A program made the translations under genes and the position numbers. The notes below the pieces were generated by a model. The model made no database searches, was not told the DNA's origin, and saw only the letters and a list, made by a program, of their open reading frames with translations. From assembly GCF_019649055.1 (NCBI RefSeq), contig NW_026570311.1, positions 540,020-604,019 on the forward strand: a DNA stretch of 64,000 nucleotides, written 5' to 3'. Below are positions 23,879 through 36,012 of this stretch, one piece after another (position 1 is the first letter of the stretch; each line of letters opens with the position of its first letter). Origin of the DNA: Paramacrobiotus metropolitanus. Taxonomy: Eukaryota; Tardigrada; Eutardigrada; Parachela; Macrobiotidae.

Positions 23879-25921
23879 ATGGACCGCGATAACGCCGTGT
23901 ACGTTCGGGGCAGCGATCAACGGATGCGGTATGGGCGTGTGGTAGACGTGGCAGATAACGGACTCATCATCGATCTGCTCTGTCGCAACCACCGACGTGA
24001 ATACGCGCCATTCAGCAGCGTCTTTCTTCCCCATCTAACCAGCTCCAAAGATCTGACCTGTTTGTATACTCTGCAGCAATCCGCCCCGCAACATTTGTTC
24101 ACTCTGTACCCGCTGGAGGTCCTCGTGCCCGAGACGCCCTCCGGTCCGTGGATCTGGCTGCCGGGAAAAATAAGCTGCCAGGGACCATGGGATAAGGCTG
24201 GAGGAGCCATTGTCCGATGGCGGAGTCCGGACAGCGGCGCGCTGTGCAGCGATTTCATCCCCGCCCAACGCCTTCGTTCCGTTCCGGATGCCAACGTTCC
24301 AGCCGTCCAGCAGGGCTCATTTATTAAGCGCAGCGTGGATCTAGGCAAGAAATATCGCTCACTGACCACCGAAGAGTCTGGGGCGCTTGTCAAACGGCTG
24401 AATAGTTACAGTCTGTGCCTCCTTTCCCCAGTTTTCATGGTTGAACTGGTGGATGGCAAGTTGCATTACATTTACAAGCTTGGTAATGCAGAAAGGAGTA
24501 TTTCACCCAGGAAGGTTTTGTCGGTAAGGGATGTTCGGCTTTGTACAACGTAAAGTTTCCAACAGTATTTCTAGTAAATCTGGGGTACGGTTTCCAGAAA
24601 TTTGTTATCCCATTCCATAAGCAGTTGCTCAAAATCGTTAAATATCCTCTTACTACTCTGGTTAACGACAACGGCAAGACATTGGCGTTACCGGCCCAAC
24701 ATCTGGTCGGTCATGCAGAAAGGTCAACCGCATCGGATGGCGGTACTTCGGTAAGCACGGGTTCCGATTTCGCCCACTGATGTTCTGCTGAATATGAAGT
24801 TCGCTATAGTACTGGCGTGTGGTACGGTTTTCAGGAAAGGGATGACCGTTTCCATAAAAAGTTTTTCCGGTTGTTCAGGCGTTCAGCTGAAAAAAGTAAG
24901 CCTGAGGCGAAGGAAATCGGTGTGACGATGCCGTTACCGGCCGAATTGTGGCAGGAGGTCTTCTCCCACTTGGACACCGTGACACAGACAAAGCTGCGCG
25001 TTGTTTGCGTCACGTGGAATCGGCTCCTGGATGCGCCAGCCTTGCGTTCCACGCTTGTCATCCGCGATAATTATAAGGAGGGCAGATTCGGCCATTATCC
25101 ATCCCTAGCGTCTATTTTTAAATGCTTGCTACCAGGTATAGAACGCATTGTCATAACACACCTTCAGGAAACAGAAGGAATGAGCAGGCACTATGCGCGG
25201 ATGGTTTTCGACCTGATCCAGTATGCGGTGGATCACCAGCTCGGCAACCGCCTGCGTACCGTGCATCTGCACCGCGTCAGACTGCAGTTTCTGCTTAGTT
25301 GCCGAGCCGAATGCGCCATGCATCAGTCGGCGGAACACACGTACTACTGGCTGCAGAAGTTCACTGCGAAATACCAGCGTTGGCACTGCCATACTGTCCA
25401 CCTAGTCGACTGCGTGGTGGTGTTGGACTGTGAGTTTTACACCGCTCCGCCGCGGGGATTTAAAGCGCACTCGAAGATTAATATCGGTACCTTGAGATTG
25501 CCGGGAAATGATGATTGCAGTGGTCGCGAATTCTGGGATGCGTTAGAGGCGGCACTGCCGCTACCCCATGAGCAGGAGCTGAGAAAGCTATTTCACTGGC
25601 TGACGGTGTGTCGGGATTCCAGTACACAGTTCTACTTCGAGAAAGCCGTATGCAAGGTGAAATTGATATTTATGTTTTCTTAAATCTGTCGCCAGTACAA
25701 TGTAATCCTTTCCGACTTCGATAGCACTGAACTGCTTTATGTTGCAGATACTGTGTGCAACGCAGTCATTTGATCCGCGTCCATGGTCGCATTACAGAGG
25801 GAAGCTGTGGTGCTTGGAGGGCCTGCGCGATTTGCAGTTGAAGAAGCTGTCGCGTGTAACCTTGTACTTCCTAGTTGAAGTGCAAAAACAAACGGCGGCG
25901 CGGGGACTGTGGCTGCTGTGA
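23879..25921 (+). CDS. FMRP-N-like/F-box protein, copy 2 (intact)
   Basis: Four exons (23879-24523, 24598-24750, 24835-25656, 25748-25921) are all phase 0 and give 597 residues. Residues ~3-52 resemble the first Agenet/Tudor repeat of FMRP (MRYGRVVDVADNGLIIDLL, then R..EYAPF..VF.P). Residues ~80-140 resemble the second (GPWIWLPGKI, then a V.W..PDSG stretch ending AQRLRSVPD). Residues ~148-215 resemble KH0. The F-box is at ~298-340 (MPLPAELWQEVFSHLDTVTQ), the domain that binds Skp1 in SCF ubiquitin ligases. The C-terminal ~250 residues are conserved in the family but unassigned. The family's usual upstream ATG (MPSG before MDRDN) is TTG here, so translation should start at MDRDN. Inferred role: an SCF substrate receptor whose N-terminus reads methylated or RNA-bound ligands. 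Confidence 0.75.
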
Positions 25922-27523
25922 GGGTCGGCAGACACTGCACAGTCTTGATAAGTGGCTACAATAGCACATGTGCCGCTTTGGTCAATGCTAAGCGCCGTTC
26001 GAGCGGAAATTAACCACTTACAAATAGTTATATCGTTCACTTTAATTTATATTACTGTCGTTCCACAAAGTTGTTTTGCTTTTATTTGCTATCAGTGACT
26101 CTATTAACTGATTTGGAGCCACAAGATGCAATTTATGTACAGGCCGTGTACCCGGGTACACTTGCTAAGGCTTCGCTAAACAGACGAAAAATAATGAACG
26201 ACAGATATCCATGTCGTTTGTCGAGATTGAGATTGATAGTATACATTTGCCTAAGATAGCCTTTACTCATTATTCATAATACTAATCCCAAAAACACGTT
26301 GCCGACGCATTATGAGGTGGTCATGACTTATTTAAATGTGATTCAGCAAACTCAGGACACAAATAAAAAATTAACAACATATTTTTTTTAAACAGCAAGC
26401 GCAGTATTTAAAGATCCATAAACCGATCTGGAACTGGCACGTAGTTTTTCTGACACGCTACTGACCAGCAATTACACCATTCTGCGTCACATGTGAATGG
26501 TTTGATGCGAAACAGATGTTTACCAAAACCAACACTGATCGTTTGCGATACTGATCGTTTTACTCTATAATCTTTCAAATCGCAACGTTTTCTTACTTAA
26601 AGCTAGAACTACTGACTTAATGCAGTTGCTTAATGTTTCCTTGGCCAGCATTCTCCTAACCGTGCATTCACAAAATAGATTCTGATATTATGTCGTACAC
26701 TGTGATATTTGTGTATGACATATTTTGGCTTTCTTGCCACATCACTTAAACATAAGAATAAAAAAATTATGGAGATTGTCTGTTGTTACACGATTAAATC
26801 AATTTTATATACGATGATGCTGTGTGGGACTTCATGTCGTATCGTGGACAATGTTGCAGTTAAATTAAATTAATAAGGAGCTTAAACAAATAATACGAGT
26901 ATTTTGCAAAATTCGACTCTTACTGTATCGTTTAATACTGGATTAGTATTCGTAGTAGATGAAAGCAGCTGATGTACTGCATCACGGCCCCTAGGTGTAA
27001 TGGTTTGTCAAATAATATGAACTACTCCTTTTGCAGAAGTTCCTCGATTTTCACATTCAGGCCTCCTAGGTGCACCGGCAGACGCTCTTGCAGCGCGCAA
27101 ATTGCATTTAAACACCGGTTCACCGTATTAAGCTGACGTAAAGTGACGTTTGAATAACAAGCTGCATGTTAAGTAGTGAATTTATTTGTTTCGTTGTCCC
27201 ATGTGCTTAGAAAGCAGTAACCGGAAATGGATGACACTTTGATCTGACGAATTGAGAGATTGCGACTGATATGAATGATATCACACTAACTTCGTCGTTA
27301 TTTTGGGTTCTTATTAATACGAAGTACCGTAGTCTACGTTCAATGGGCTGAATTGTTGGAACGTCAAATTGTACGAGTAATCGGAGCGTTACACGTCAAC
27401 TTTTGTACTAAATTATAAGCATTCCCAATCGGTGTGTTAAAATTATTTCGTTAGGCCGTTGAATTAAATGACAGAAGCGAAACTTTTTTATCAGTTTCAC
27501 TTAACAACACCTGTAGAACATTC
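25922..27523. other. Intergenic, nothing recognised
   Basis: AT-rich spacer between F-box copy 2 and the kinase. No repeat or gene is recognised. Confidence 0.45.
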
Positions 27524-29207
27524 ATGGCTGACCAGGAGGCGTTCAACGCGGAGGAATTTCGCACAATGTGGGAATGCCGGTACACGATCGTTCGTCATAT
27601 CGGGAATGGCACCTTCGGCCATGTCTACGAAGTAACGCTGACAAGCGATGATGGCAGTGAACGAACTGCGGCACTAAAGGTGACTAATCTCAAGAAACAC
27701 CAGTTTGCGAAGGAGTCCGCCAGAGACAAAATGCGCGAGCTGTTTGCAAAGTTGATGCAACTAAGTCATAAGAACATAGTTGTCTATCATCAGATCACCG
27801 TAGAGTCTGGATTATCCGGAGAGTTCATCACGGTGAACCTCCTGATGGATCTTTATAAAGGTAATCGAGAAAAAGTGAGGTTTATTAGTACGGTTTGATA
27901 GTACGGTTTAATAGTATGGTTTAAAAGTACGGTAAAAAACAGTACGGTTTAAAAGCGTCCCTTCGTTTGTAGGCGGAGACTTGACTTATCGTCTGAAGCA
28001 ACTGCTAGAAAAAACTCAGCTTCGTCAGAGTATTCCTGACAACAGTTCCGTCGCTTGGCTGTCATCCGATGTGGCAAAGATTACCGATTATGCCCAGCAG
28101 ATCGCCGACGGCCTTACGTATTTACACGGCAACAACATTATCCACGGCGATCTCAAACCCGGGAACATCTTCATCCATGTGACTCAAGACGGCAGCGAGA
28201 CACGTGATGTCCTGGTCATCGGGGACCTGGACGATTTCGTCCAGATCGCCGACACCGCTTTCTGTCTCGATGACACCAAGATCGACGAGATGACGCACGC
28301 CCGCGGCACTTACCGCTACATGTCGCCGGAAATGTACCTCAAATTAATACATAACCTCCTCGTCCATCCGGGACCGGGGACGGACATCTGGAGTGTGGGT
28401 TGTATTATGGCGGAAATGGTGCACTGTATTATGGGTCGCGGGGAGATGTGGCTGCGCCAGGTTGACGCGCCGCACCAGGTGAAGCAGGTTGAGAGTACCG
28501 TGGAGGGGGAGGAGTTCGCGCTGATGGTCTCCGCTGGGTATGTGCCTGTCGTAGCGGAGGGGGCACCAGCGGGCATGGCGGAATGTATCGGCCGCTGTTT
28601 GTGCTATAATAGCGCGGAGAGAACCAGCGCGGCGCAATTGCGGCAAGAACTGCACCACCCGGTCAGCGAACCGGGAGTTGTAACACCGACAACCTCAGGC
28701 TGTAAGGAGATGGGCGTTTACTTCTGTAAGCTGATGGGATTTTTGTTGTGTATTGCCGTGATTACCGTTTTTATGGATTTGTTGTATGGAGACTATGATG
28801 GGGTTCCCGATGCTTTGCCGGAAGAGGGAGAGTATGGACTTTATCCCCCATACGAAGAAACGGATTACGGGTGTGCGCCTGCTGGATGCAACGTGGAAAT
28901 TGTCACCCCAAACATCAGCGAACTGAGCCCTGGTTTGAACAACACGGATCGCGATCAGCCGGAGACGGGTCCCGGTCGTTCACGTGCTCGTATCTCCGTC
29001 GACAACTTTCCGCGGGATGATCATAAGAAAGTCCGGAATGAGCGGCGCGACGGGTTGCTTGAGAGGGACCAGCTGAAAGAGATGGCGGCGGAACGCATAA
29101 ATCAGCAGCGTGCCCCGGCACGAGGAAGGGTACCAGCTGCCGGCGCTGCACGGCCTTCCGCATCGCGGACGGCTGTGCGTGCTCGTGGCCGCTTGTTTCG
29201 TGGTTGA
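27524..29207 (+). CDS. Protein kinase with C-terminal membrane segment
   Basis: Two exons (27524-27860 and 27973-29207) are joined in phase 1 and give 523 residues. The kinase domain covers about residues 20-345: glycine loop IGNGTFGHVYE (~26), catalytic Lys ~52 in AALKV, catalytic loop IIHGDLKPGNIF (~170; HRD has become HGD), metal-binding motif GDLDDF (DFG has become DLD, ~197), activation-segment end GTYRYMSPEMY, and TDIWSVGCIMAEM. Lys, both Asp and Asn are kept, so activity is plausible, but loss of the HRD arginine and DFG glycine suggests regulation unlike that of ordinary RD kinases. After the kinase come one hydrophobic segment (~360-382, YFCKLMGFLLCIAVITVF) and an acidic then Arg/Ala-rich tail of ~140 residues. 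A kinase domain before a single helix with no signal peptide suggests a tail-side anchor with the kinase in the cytosol. Closest by feel to STE/MAP3K or NEK-type kinases; the family is not certain. Confidence 0.8.
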
Positions 29208-31136
29208 GCTTCGCATTGAGCGATACCGACGCAACCAGAATCAGGTAAACGCAGCGGCTTCGTTGTTCTTCTCGTTGTGCATACCAGTTTCTCGTTCAGG
29301 ACAATCTACGGACAAAATCAGCGCGTTTGTGTTGGTGGGGTCTTGGTAGTTGCTAGTGAATACGGCGATCACACAGTATTCACACTGTACGCTTAAATAA
29401 TCATGTAGCAAACCTACCCACGATTTATTTGTATAGTCAGTAAATATTTCGAATTTCTGATTTTTCCGTCAAATGCCAAATAACCTGATTGGTAAACGAC
29501 TGCTTACTTCGGCTGCCGTTACCCTTTCGACGTTTTGCTTGGGATTACCAAGTAGCTGCTGCGAGCTTTCTGTCTACAGTGTAATTCTTATACAGAGACT
29601 TGAGGATTGCGATTCTGAATAAAAGTTTCGGCGAATATTTGACCTTTGCAATAAACGGAAATGGTACGGTAGTCCGCACAAGATCACAGAACATCTGTAC
29701 TGGTATCTGCTCCCACATTGCTCACTGTTACACTTGTGAGCGGGGTTCACTAGCGTTGTGAGCGGGGGTTCACTAGCGTTCACACTCGTGACGCTACTCG
29801 CCATGGATTACGTGTCTGTGTTGTGTCTCGCCTCTGATTGGCTAGTGGGCGCGGCATAGCACGTGCTGCACAGTGATGCACACTGTGGAATTGGCTCCAC
29901 GATTTGACGATCGAGCTGCGCCGATCAGTGTTGATTTTCTGTGCTCCAGAATTGTCAATATTAAAAAGTTAGCAATTAGCGGTGCGACGTTTTGTGTTTC
30001 CGCATAGCTCGCAATCCAGATCGCATTGCTCGCTCCACAGGATCTATCCCGTTTAGGTCTCTGTCTCTGGATCCATTCTGGATCTAGCTTTAGACACTGT
30101 AAAGCGGAGCGTGGGCAATGAAACTTATGAGAAAGTTGCGAAAACGTTTTTAGTCTTCGACAACAAATTTTGCAGTATTTGTTTATAAGGTTTAATAAGT
30201 TGTATTGCGTTGCTCATGGTTTCAGTATCACGCCAGCGAAATTCTTTTCGTTCGGTTATCCTCTGATAACGCGCTTTACTGAATGGCAGATGTGAGACAG
30301 AACGTTGTGTGTTTTGATAGGGACTGATCGCCATGCGCATAATCTTTGTGATAAGTTCGTTTTCAATCGATCAAATTAAATCCGAAAACGTCGCCAAATA
30401 GCTTTGTTTGCGAACACATCACGCGATTGTCTTTGGGTTTTTCAGTTAACAAGGTACGAGTACAATTTTTAGGTTTCAAAGAATTTTTTTATATAAAGAA
30501 TTTTTTTCATATATGTAAGTTCAATTGCCGGTATAAGTTGCACATACAGTAAAACCTCGGTATTACGTACACTCTTAGGCACGTACACCCTCTGAATTGA
30601 GTACAGTTAAGGGCGTACCAAGGTTATTGTACAAGCGGTAAAATGCCCCTGAATTCCGTACACCTCTTAGTTACGTACGAATTTTTCTGTGCGGAGGGTG
30701 TACGTAAAAGCGAGGTTTTACTGTAAATGAGCTGCACATGCAAAAAATTTCCAGGATAACGCGGTAGTAGGTACTCGTATGTCCAACCGACGGCGTTATT
30801 TCTAATTAATTTGTTGCAACACACCAGCGTCGCATTACAGGCACCATGGCACATAGCGATAATACGTGATTGTGAATCCCATTAAAACAAGTCGAAATTG
30901 CGTTCATTTTTCGCTCCTTTGTTTATCCTGAATTGTTTACCTAGCTTACCAGATTAGGAACAGCAGACAGAAATGCAATCTTTTCTCCGCATTCTCGTTC
31001 CGAAACCGTAGTAAATGAAGTATTGTAATCCTTATCGGCGTTTCCCGTAAATATTATTACCAGAATGGTTCACGATTGTTTGCCACGCTGACAAAATCAG
31101 TTACGCAATGCGTGAGGGTACATGAGAGGCTATGGG
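29208..31136. other. Intergenic with one MITE
   Basis: Contains a 22 bp tandem duplication (GAGCGGGGTTCACTAGCGTT) near 29738-29780 and the MITE at 30547. Otherwise nothing is recognised. Confidence 0.4.
30547..30723. mobile_element. MITE of Tc1/mariner (pogo/Tigger) type
   Basis: A 177 bp element flanked by TA on both sides (30545-46 and 30724-25). The ends CAGTAAAACCTCGGTATTAC and, inverted, CAGTAAAACCTCGCTTTTAC form TIRs that extend into GTACACCCTC-like inner matches. The TA target and the CAGTAAAACCTCG end resemble Tigger/pogo-derived MITEs. It is too short to code for a transposase. Confidence 0.65.
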
Positions 31137-31143
31137 TATAAAA
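31137..31143 (+). promoter_or_regulatory. TATA box upstream of Ly6 gene
   Basis: TATAAAA lies 115 bp before the Ly6 start codon, which allows a start site near 31167 and a 5' UTR of about 90 bp. Prediction from sequence and spacing only. Confidence 0.4.
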
Positions 31144-31257
31144 TGTCATGCTTTTGCGGCCTGCCTGTACAATAATCATTCGCAAACCTGTTTTGACCTA
31201 TTTATTACACAAGAGAATTTGTCGTTAAGCAAAGAATACCGCTAAAAATATCCCGAA

Positions 31258-31941
31258 ATGTCGCGCATCGGTTTCGTACTGATTGTTCTTGGCACAATGG
31301 CTGTCGGTAAATTTAACATGCCTAGAAAGAAATTCTTTCTACTTCAGTGATACTAAAGAAAATTACGCTATCCGTATTTTTTTGTATACATAAACTGATA
31401 AACCTACAGTATACTAATGTTGTGTTCTGTAGGAGAAATATCAGCACTGAAATGCTACGTTCGACACGATATTAGTCAAGACGATAAAGAAGTCACCTGT
31501 CCGCCGCCTCTTGAATCGTCTCTAACGATGGTCTGCGTGAAAACGACTTTTGTACAGGACGCTAACAACGCTGATCTCTTCCTCGCCCTGACTGGTAAGA
31601 TTGTATATTATACATCACACACCCGTATTTTTATCTGCAACTGTTTATGTTAGTGAATACTGAATTTTTTGAATATTGAATTGAATTTTCTGAATCTAAT
31701 ATTGAATTTTCTGTCAGTGACATAATTAAGTATATGAACTGGGGATTTAGGCATGAAGAAAGGCTGCCGAATCCACCCGAATGTCAATTCAAAAGTGGAA
31801 TGTGCAACGGGAGCGATTGATAGTACTCACTACGAACACTGCTACTGCAACACCGATTTGTGCAATTCAGCTGATCACCGGACTGTGATGCCCTGGCTAG
31901 GATTGGGAATAATGGCTACAGTTTTCTTTCGATGGGTGTAA
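31258..31941 (+). CDS. Ly6/uPAR-type three-finger protein, GPI-anchored
   Basis: Three exons (31258-31306, 31433-31594, 31751-31941) with introns in phase 1 give 133 residues. An N-terminal signal peptide (MSRIGFVLIVLGTMAVG) is followed by a small domain with eight cysteines ending in HCYCNTDLCN, the Ly6 signature C-x-C...D-x-C-N. The last ~20 residues are hydrophobic (MPWLGLGIMATVFFRWV), as expected for a GPI-attachment signal. Such proteins sit on the outer cell surface; in invertebrates they modulate ion channels, receptors or septate junctions (the Quiver/Boudin group in flies). The gap between the third and fourth Cys is interrupted by an intron. No partner gene is suggested by the neighbours. 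The specific function is unknown. Confidence 0.8.
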
Positions 31942-32504
31942 ATTTTTCTCTAGTCCGGGACTATAACAACCGCAAGTAAGGGAAAAATGCCGATGGTGTG
32001 CATTCCATAGTTTGCACTTTAAAATGACATGATTATTTTTAACAGTTTTTCAAATGATACCCCCATGATTATCACAGCTTCGCAAGAATGCTGAAGTAAT
32101 CCGTACCAATACTGGAGACAGTTAATAGGTGAAAATCATAAAAAATACCACGTTTCTTGTAAATGCATTTAGCATCATTTCCACAATTTTGCGCTGTACA
32201 AGAAGCTATTGTTGCGTCCAATGAATTTCTTAAAAAAAGGTGGCATTTTTTGGTGGCGTTTCTGAGGACGGGTTTTGCGATTATAGCAGTGATTTTTGTT
32301 TATTTTCGTTTGTTCGTGGGTAGCAAAGATCTGGAATTTTTAATTAAGTAAAACCACAACCGGGCCCACCAACAATTATAACTGCCAGTTTGGCGTTAAA
32401 GTTCAATAACTGCTTGTATTCGGAATAAATTTAAAAATCTTTAAGCAACTAGAAAAACTGAGACAACTGAAAAAACTGAGACAAACAAAGTTGATTAAGT
32501 TTCG
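31942..32504. other. Intergenic, nothing recognised
   Basis: Spacer between the Ly6 gene and duplication block A. A short frame at 32163-32351 has a hydrophobic stretch but no recognisable similarity. Confidence 0.4.
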
Positions 32505-33442
32505 GCGATGCATTTTCCCCAACGAAATGGCGGGTCACCTCCTACACTGGAAAACGCAAAACGAGAAATCACGATGTGGCCCAAATTTTTTTTTATTTTG
32601 CCAATAATTGAACAGACAGCCGGGGAAAGACATCATCACTTTGGCTCCCTGGCGCGAAAACAAGAAGGCAAATCACGTGTACGCAAGGCAAGCAGAGGCA
32701 AATCACGTGTACCCATCTGCACTTCCAAGCAGTGCATCATAATATGTGAACCATACAGCTGCATCCAGGCTGATCCAGCGAAGCTCTAAGATTTTCCAGG
32801 TTGAACCAGCGAAACCGACTCCGCCTACGTTCTGAAAAATCCGGTGCTGATTTCACGCAAAGGATGGCGGAAAGCGATCAAATACACGGCTTGACGGATA
32901 CAGCGACTGAAAAACCAGAAGATCGACAGAATACAGGAACCGGATGTTTGTCGTCCACGTCAGCATTGCTCTTTTCGTTAAGTACTTTCACTCCGCACTA
33001 AGGGCTGTGTAGCGCCAAGCCGCGTGATCTTCCGAGAAGCCGGCAAAGATAAAAAGTTTCCTGCACTCACACTCTCAGAGTTTGGTAACGTCATCCCGTA
33101 ATGCACCGAGAAAAAAAACCGGGCATAACGGCACATACCAGAGTTCTTGGTACCGGCAAATTAAACAACTGAAGTGCCGGACACCACTGTTGCATTTGAT
33201 GTGGGTTTTCCTGATCTGTTCCAGATGAGCATCTCTGCTCTCAATCTGTAGGCTGCATTGCTGTTGCACTTTTAGACATATCAGCTGCATTATGTAGCTG
33301 CCGCAACCTTTTTGTTGTGCGTACCTGTACCTGCGACATAACCATAGCGCTTCCGCTTTTTTATAACAAGGACTAATAAGCAAAAAACCACAACTGCTGC
33401 CACTTTTGCATTGATGTTTAGTAACTGCTTGCTTTCGGAATA

Positions 33443-34738
33443 ATGGCCACTTATCCCAATCGCAGCTTTAACCAAACCAGTTTTACTGAAGACTCTGCTA
33501 ATCTTACCGAAGTCGTCGATGAATCGTACACAGACTATTACTATTTCAACAGCTGGATTTTCAGTGAGAATCTCGACGTCGTTCTCTGCTGTTTTTGTCT
33601 GACGCTGAATCCGCCCATCATCGCCCTCTTCATCCGGCTTCCCCATCTGCGCAGTTGTCTCGCCGTGTACGTGACCTTTCTGGCCGGCTGTAACATTCTG
33701 CAGGGCATCAGCTATCTCCTGGTGGTTTATCTGTCGTTCTTCCTCCAGAATATCAGCGATGACTGGGATTACTGTGTATTTTATGTTTATTTTCGCGAAG
33801 TGCTGCTGGCAATGCCGCTGCAGATGCACGCGCTGATCGCCTTGTCGCGCTTATGGGCCCTCAGTTTCCCGGCCGTATACGAGCGTCTCCACACGCCGGC
33901 GCTGGCTTGGATATTGTCTCTGGCGACGGCCGCGGCCACCAATCTCATTTATCTTCCCTTTATTCTCTGGGATCGCTTCTTCTCGCTCGAAGAATCCTCT
34001 GCTTGCGGCCGGAATATCATTATCTTTGGCAATGAGACAGTGACTGCTTTTTGGGCGGCACTGCAGATCATGGTGCACAATGTGCCCATGGTTTTCATCC
34101 TTGTCAGCTACCCACCACTGTTCTGGCTGTATCGGAGGGAACAGCGCCGCAAGGAGAAGCTCATCGAGAAGCAGGCGGAGTTGCTGAACTGTTATTCGGT
34201 CAATTTGAGCCGGCGTGCATTCATAGATGCGATATATTTTCCGAAAGAGCAACAGGTAACGCTGCACTATGGCATTGTTGTTGGGGTCAGTCACGGCCAC
34301 TAACTTGTTGAGCTTTGTATAAATAGGATGGATATACTAAAACATCTGTTTTAACTCGGCAAAATCCGTCGAGAAACGGTGTCTCTAAAGTGTAAGGAAC
34401 GAGACTTAAGCATGGCACACTTGATTCGCTCGTTGTGCATTTTTCAGGTACAGACTGTACAGCTGGTAGAGAAGAAACCGTTTTTCCGGATTCGTCCGTT
34501 CATGACGCTGACTGCGCTGACACTGAGCACCGTTATCTGCTCGACGCCAATGTTGGTCGTCTACGATATGTTTTTGACTGGTTCAATGTTGGTCAATGGG
34601 TTCGAGTATCGGATTGCCTGCTTGTTGATGCTCTGTCAGCCCATTCTGGATCCGGTGTTTTTCGCGCTGAGCATACATTCCGTGCGGCATACAATTGTTG
34701 TCGCAGTGGTCCGAACATGGAATTGGCTGCGGTCATAA
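33443..34738 (+). CDS. Rhodopsin-like 7TM receptor, block A copy (intact)
   Basis: Two phase-0 exons (33443-34255 and 34448-34738) give 367 residues. The N-terminus has three sequons (NRS, NQT, NLT) and an acidic, Tyr-rich stretch. Seven hydrophobic segments follow. The post-helix-3 motif is SRLWALSFP in place of DRY, and helix 7 has CQPILDPVFFALSI, a DPxxF form of NPxxY. Helix 6 is FMTLTALTLSTVICSTPMLV. A basic cytoplasmic loop (REQRRKEKLIEK) spans the intron. The nearly identical gene at 47391 is broken by a transposon, so this may be the only working copy of the pair. The gene at 39035-41961 (NRIWAVTFP, TLDPIY) belongs to the same broad receptor group. The ligand is unknown. Confidence 0.85.
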
Positions 34739-35143
34739 GAATTATTTTTTTAGGACTTTTTCGGGTGAGCTGGTCTGGTCTGTTTGGTCTGGTCGACCAA
34801 ATGGTCTGTTTGTTGATTTCCTACATGTTTTGAGTATTGTTCCTGATCTCATGAATCATGTACGATATAATGCGGTGATGTTCTTTTTATCAAACGAAAA
34901 GGGGAAATACTGTATGTAGAGCGCACTAGTTACTTAGCGCACTAGAGCACATTTGAACAGTAATTACAACGTTATAATCATGATAATACACCATTGCCGT
35001 ACAGTTGGATAATTCTACTGATGGGCAGGATGGTATCTATGTTCCGGTTTAACACAAAAATCTGGTCAACAACAAAAAGGCAGTATTAAAAGGCTATGAC
35101 AAAAATATTTCCTCTAGCTTCTCGTGATCCGGTATTGTGCCCA
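34739..35143. other. Spacer after receptor A
   Basis: Its first ~200 bp match block B after its receptor stop. The match is lost near 34950 and resumes near 36290, which marks a ~1.3 kb insertion in A. Confidence 0.45.
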
Positions 35144-35920
35144 TCACGCACAAAGCGTTTCCTCTCTGAATTTGTATGGAGATCCGCTGCCGGAAGAATT
35201 TTTCGCGCGAGGTTGTCCGGTAGCGGCTGCGACGAGGTGTCCGATTCTGTCGACCAGTTTCTTAGCTCCGTCGCCCAAGGGTCCGTATATTTCAAAAGCC
35301 GCGGCGGCAAAATTATACCTTGGCTGAAGCCACGCATGTTTCGCGAGCTTTTTCGTTTCCGCCAGCTCCGCTGCGGCACCGACGTTGACGGTGGTACGGT
35401 CAATATACGAACCTGCCAGGGTGTCCACACAGGTCACGTCTATTGCGAGTGGTTTGCCATTTTCCCATGGGATGAGCGTAACGACATCCGGCCTTTTATT
35501 AACTTTTATGCCTAATCCCTTTGGTTCCATTCTGGCAGGGAAACCACATGTCGTTAGCGCGCGAGCGAACTCTCTGCTGATGCCATCATGTCTAGGTAAA
35601 CGTCCAGCTGATCGTTTACACCGCATTCCGTGCCTCCCGAACTCGTCCACCCATTCACCGCAATTACACTCATGAGGGGTGACTATTGGGGCGCCTAATC
35701 GTAGAGCGACACTGGTTTGAAAATCAATATTTTCCAGCAGATTGCCTAAGCAAGCAGCTGGTAAGGCGTGGATCCAATAACCGGATTCAGGAGTCGACAC
35801 CGCCTTCAGGTGTGCAATTTCCGTGGCAGAGACACGGAGTGTCGAAAGGTGAGAGAGTGAACGCAGGGTTGCGACAGTGTCCCAGGCTTTTTGGATGCTT
35901 TGGAGAGGTTCAGCTGGCAA
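35144..35920 (-). mobile_element. Fragment of non-LTR retrotransposon polyprotein (zinc knuckle and endonuclease end)
   Basis: One open frame of 258 codons on the minus strand. It has a Cys/His motif (ECNCGEWVDEFGRHGMRC) followed by RSAGR, RPDVVTLIPWENGKPLAIDV and AAELAETKKLAKHAWL. The CCHC plus RPD...D-x-T pattern is what I know from the C-terminus of invertebrate reverse-transcriptase proteins with a restriction-like PD-(D/E)xK endonuclease (R2/R4/CRE type). No reverse transcriptase domain is present, so the copy is 5'-truncated. Above its start (35930-36010) lie short repeats of AGTATCTACTTACGCT. The frame is still open, which suggests a fairly recent arrival. Block B lacks it. Confidence 0.6.
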
Positions 35921-35929
35921 ACTATCAAA

Positions 35930-36012
35930 CTAGTATCTACTTACGCTATCTACTTACTTTACTTACGCTAGTATCTACTTATCAAACTAGTATCTACTTA
36001 CGCTACACGTGG
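35930..36012. repeat. Short tandem repeats AGTATCTACTTA(CGCT)
   Basis: Three to five imperfect copies of CTAGTATCTACTTA with CGCT or TTTA spacers lie at the edge of the retroelement fragment. They may be the element's junction or a tail repeat. Confidence 0.5.

Noticed and set aside
29110-29349. Frame overlapping the kinase end
   Set aside because: Out-of-frame shadow of the Arg/Ala-rich kinase tail; no acceptor or similarity supports it.
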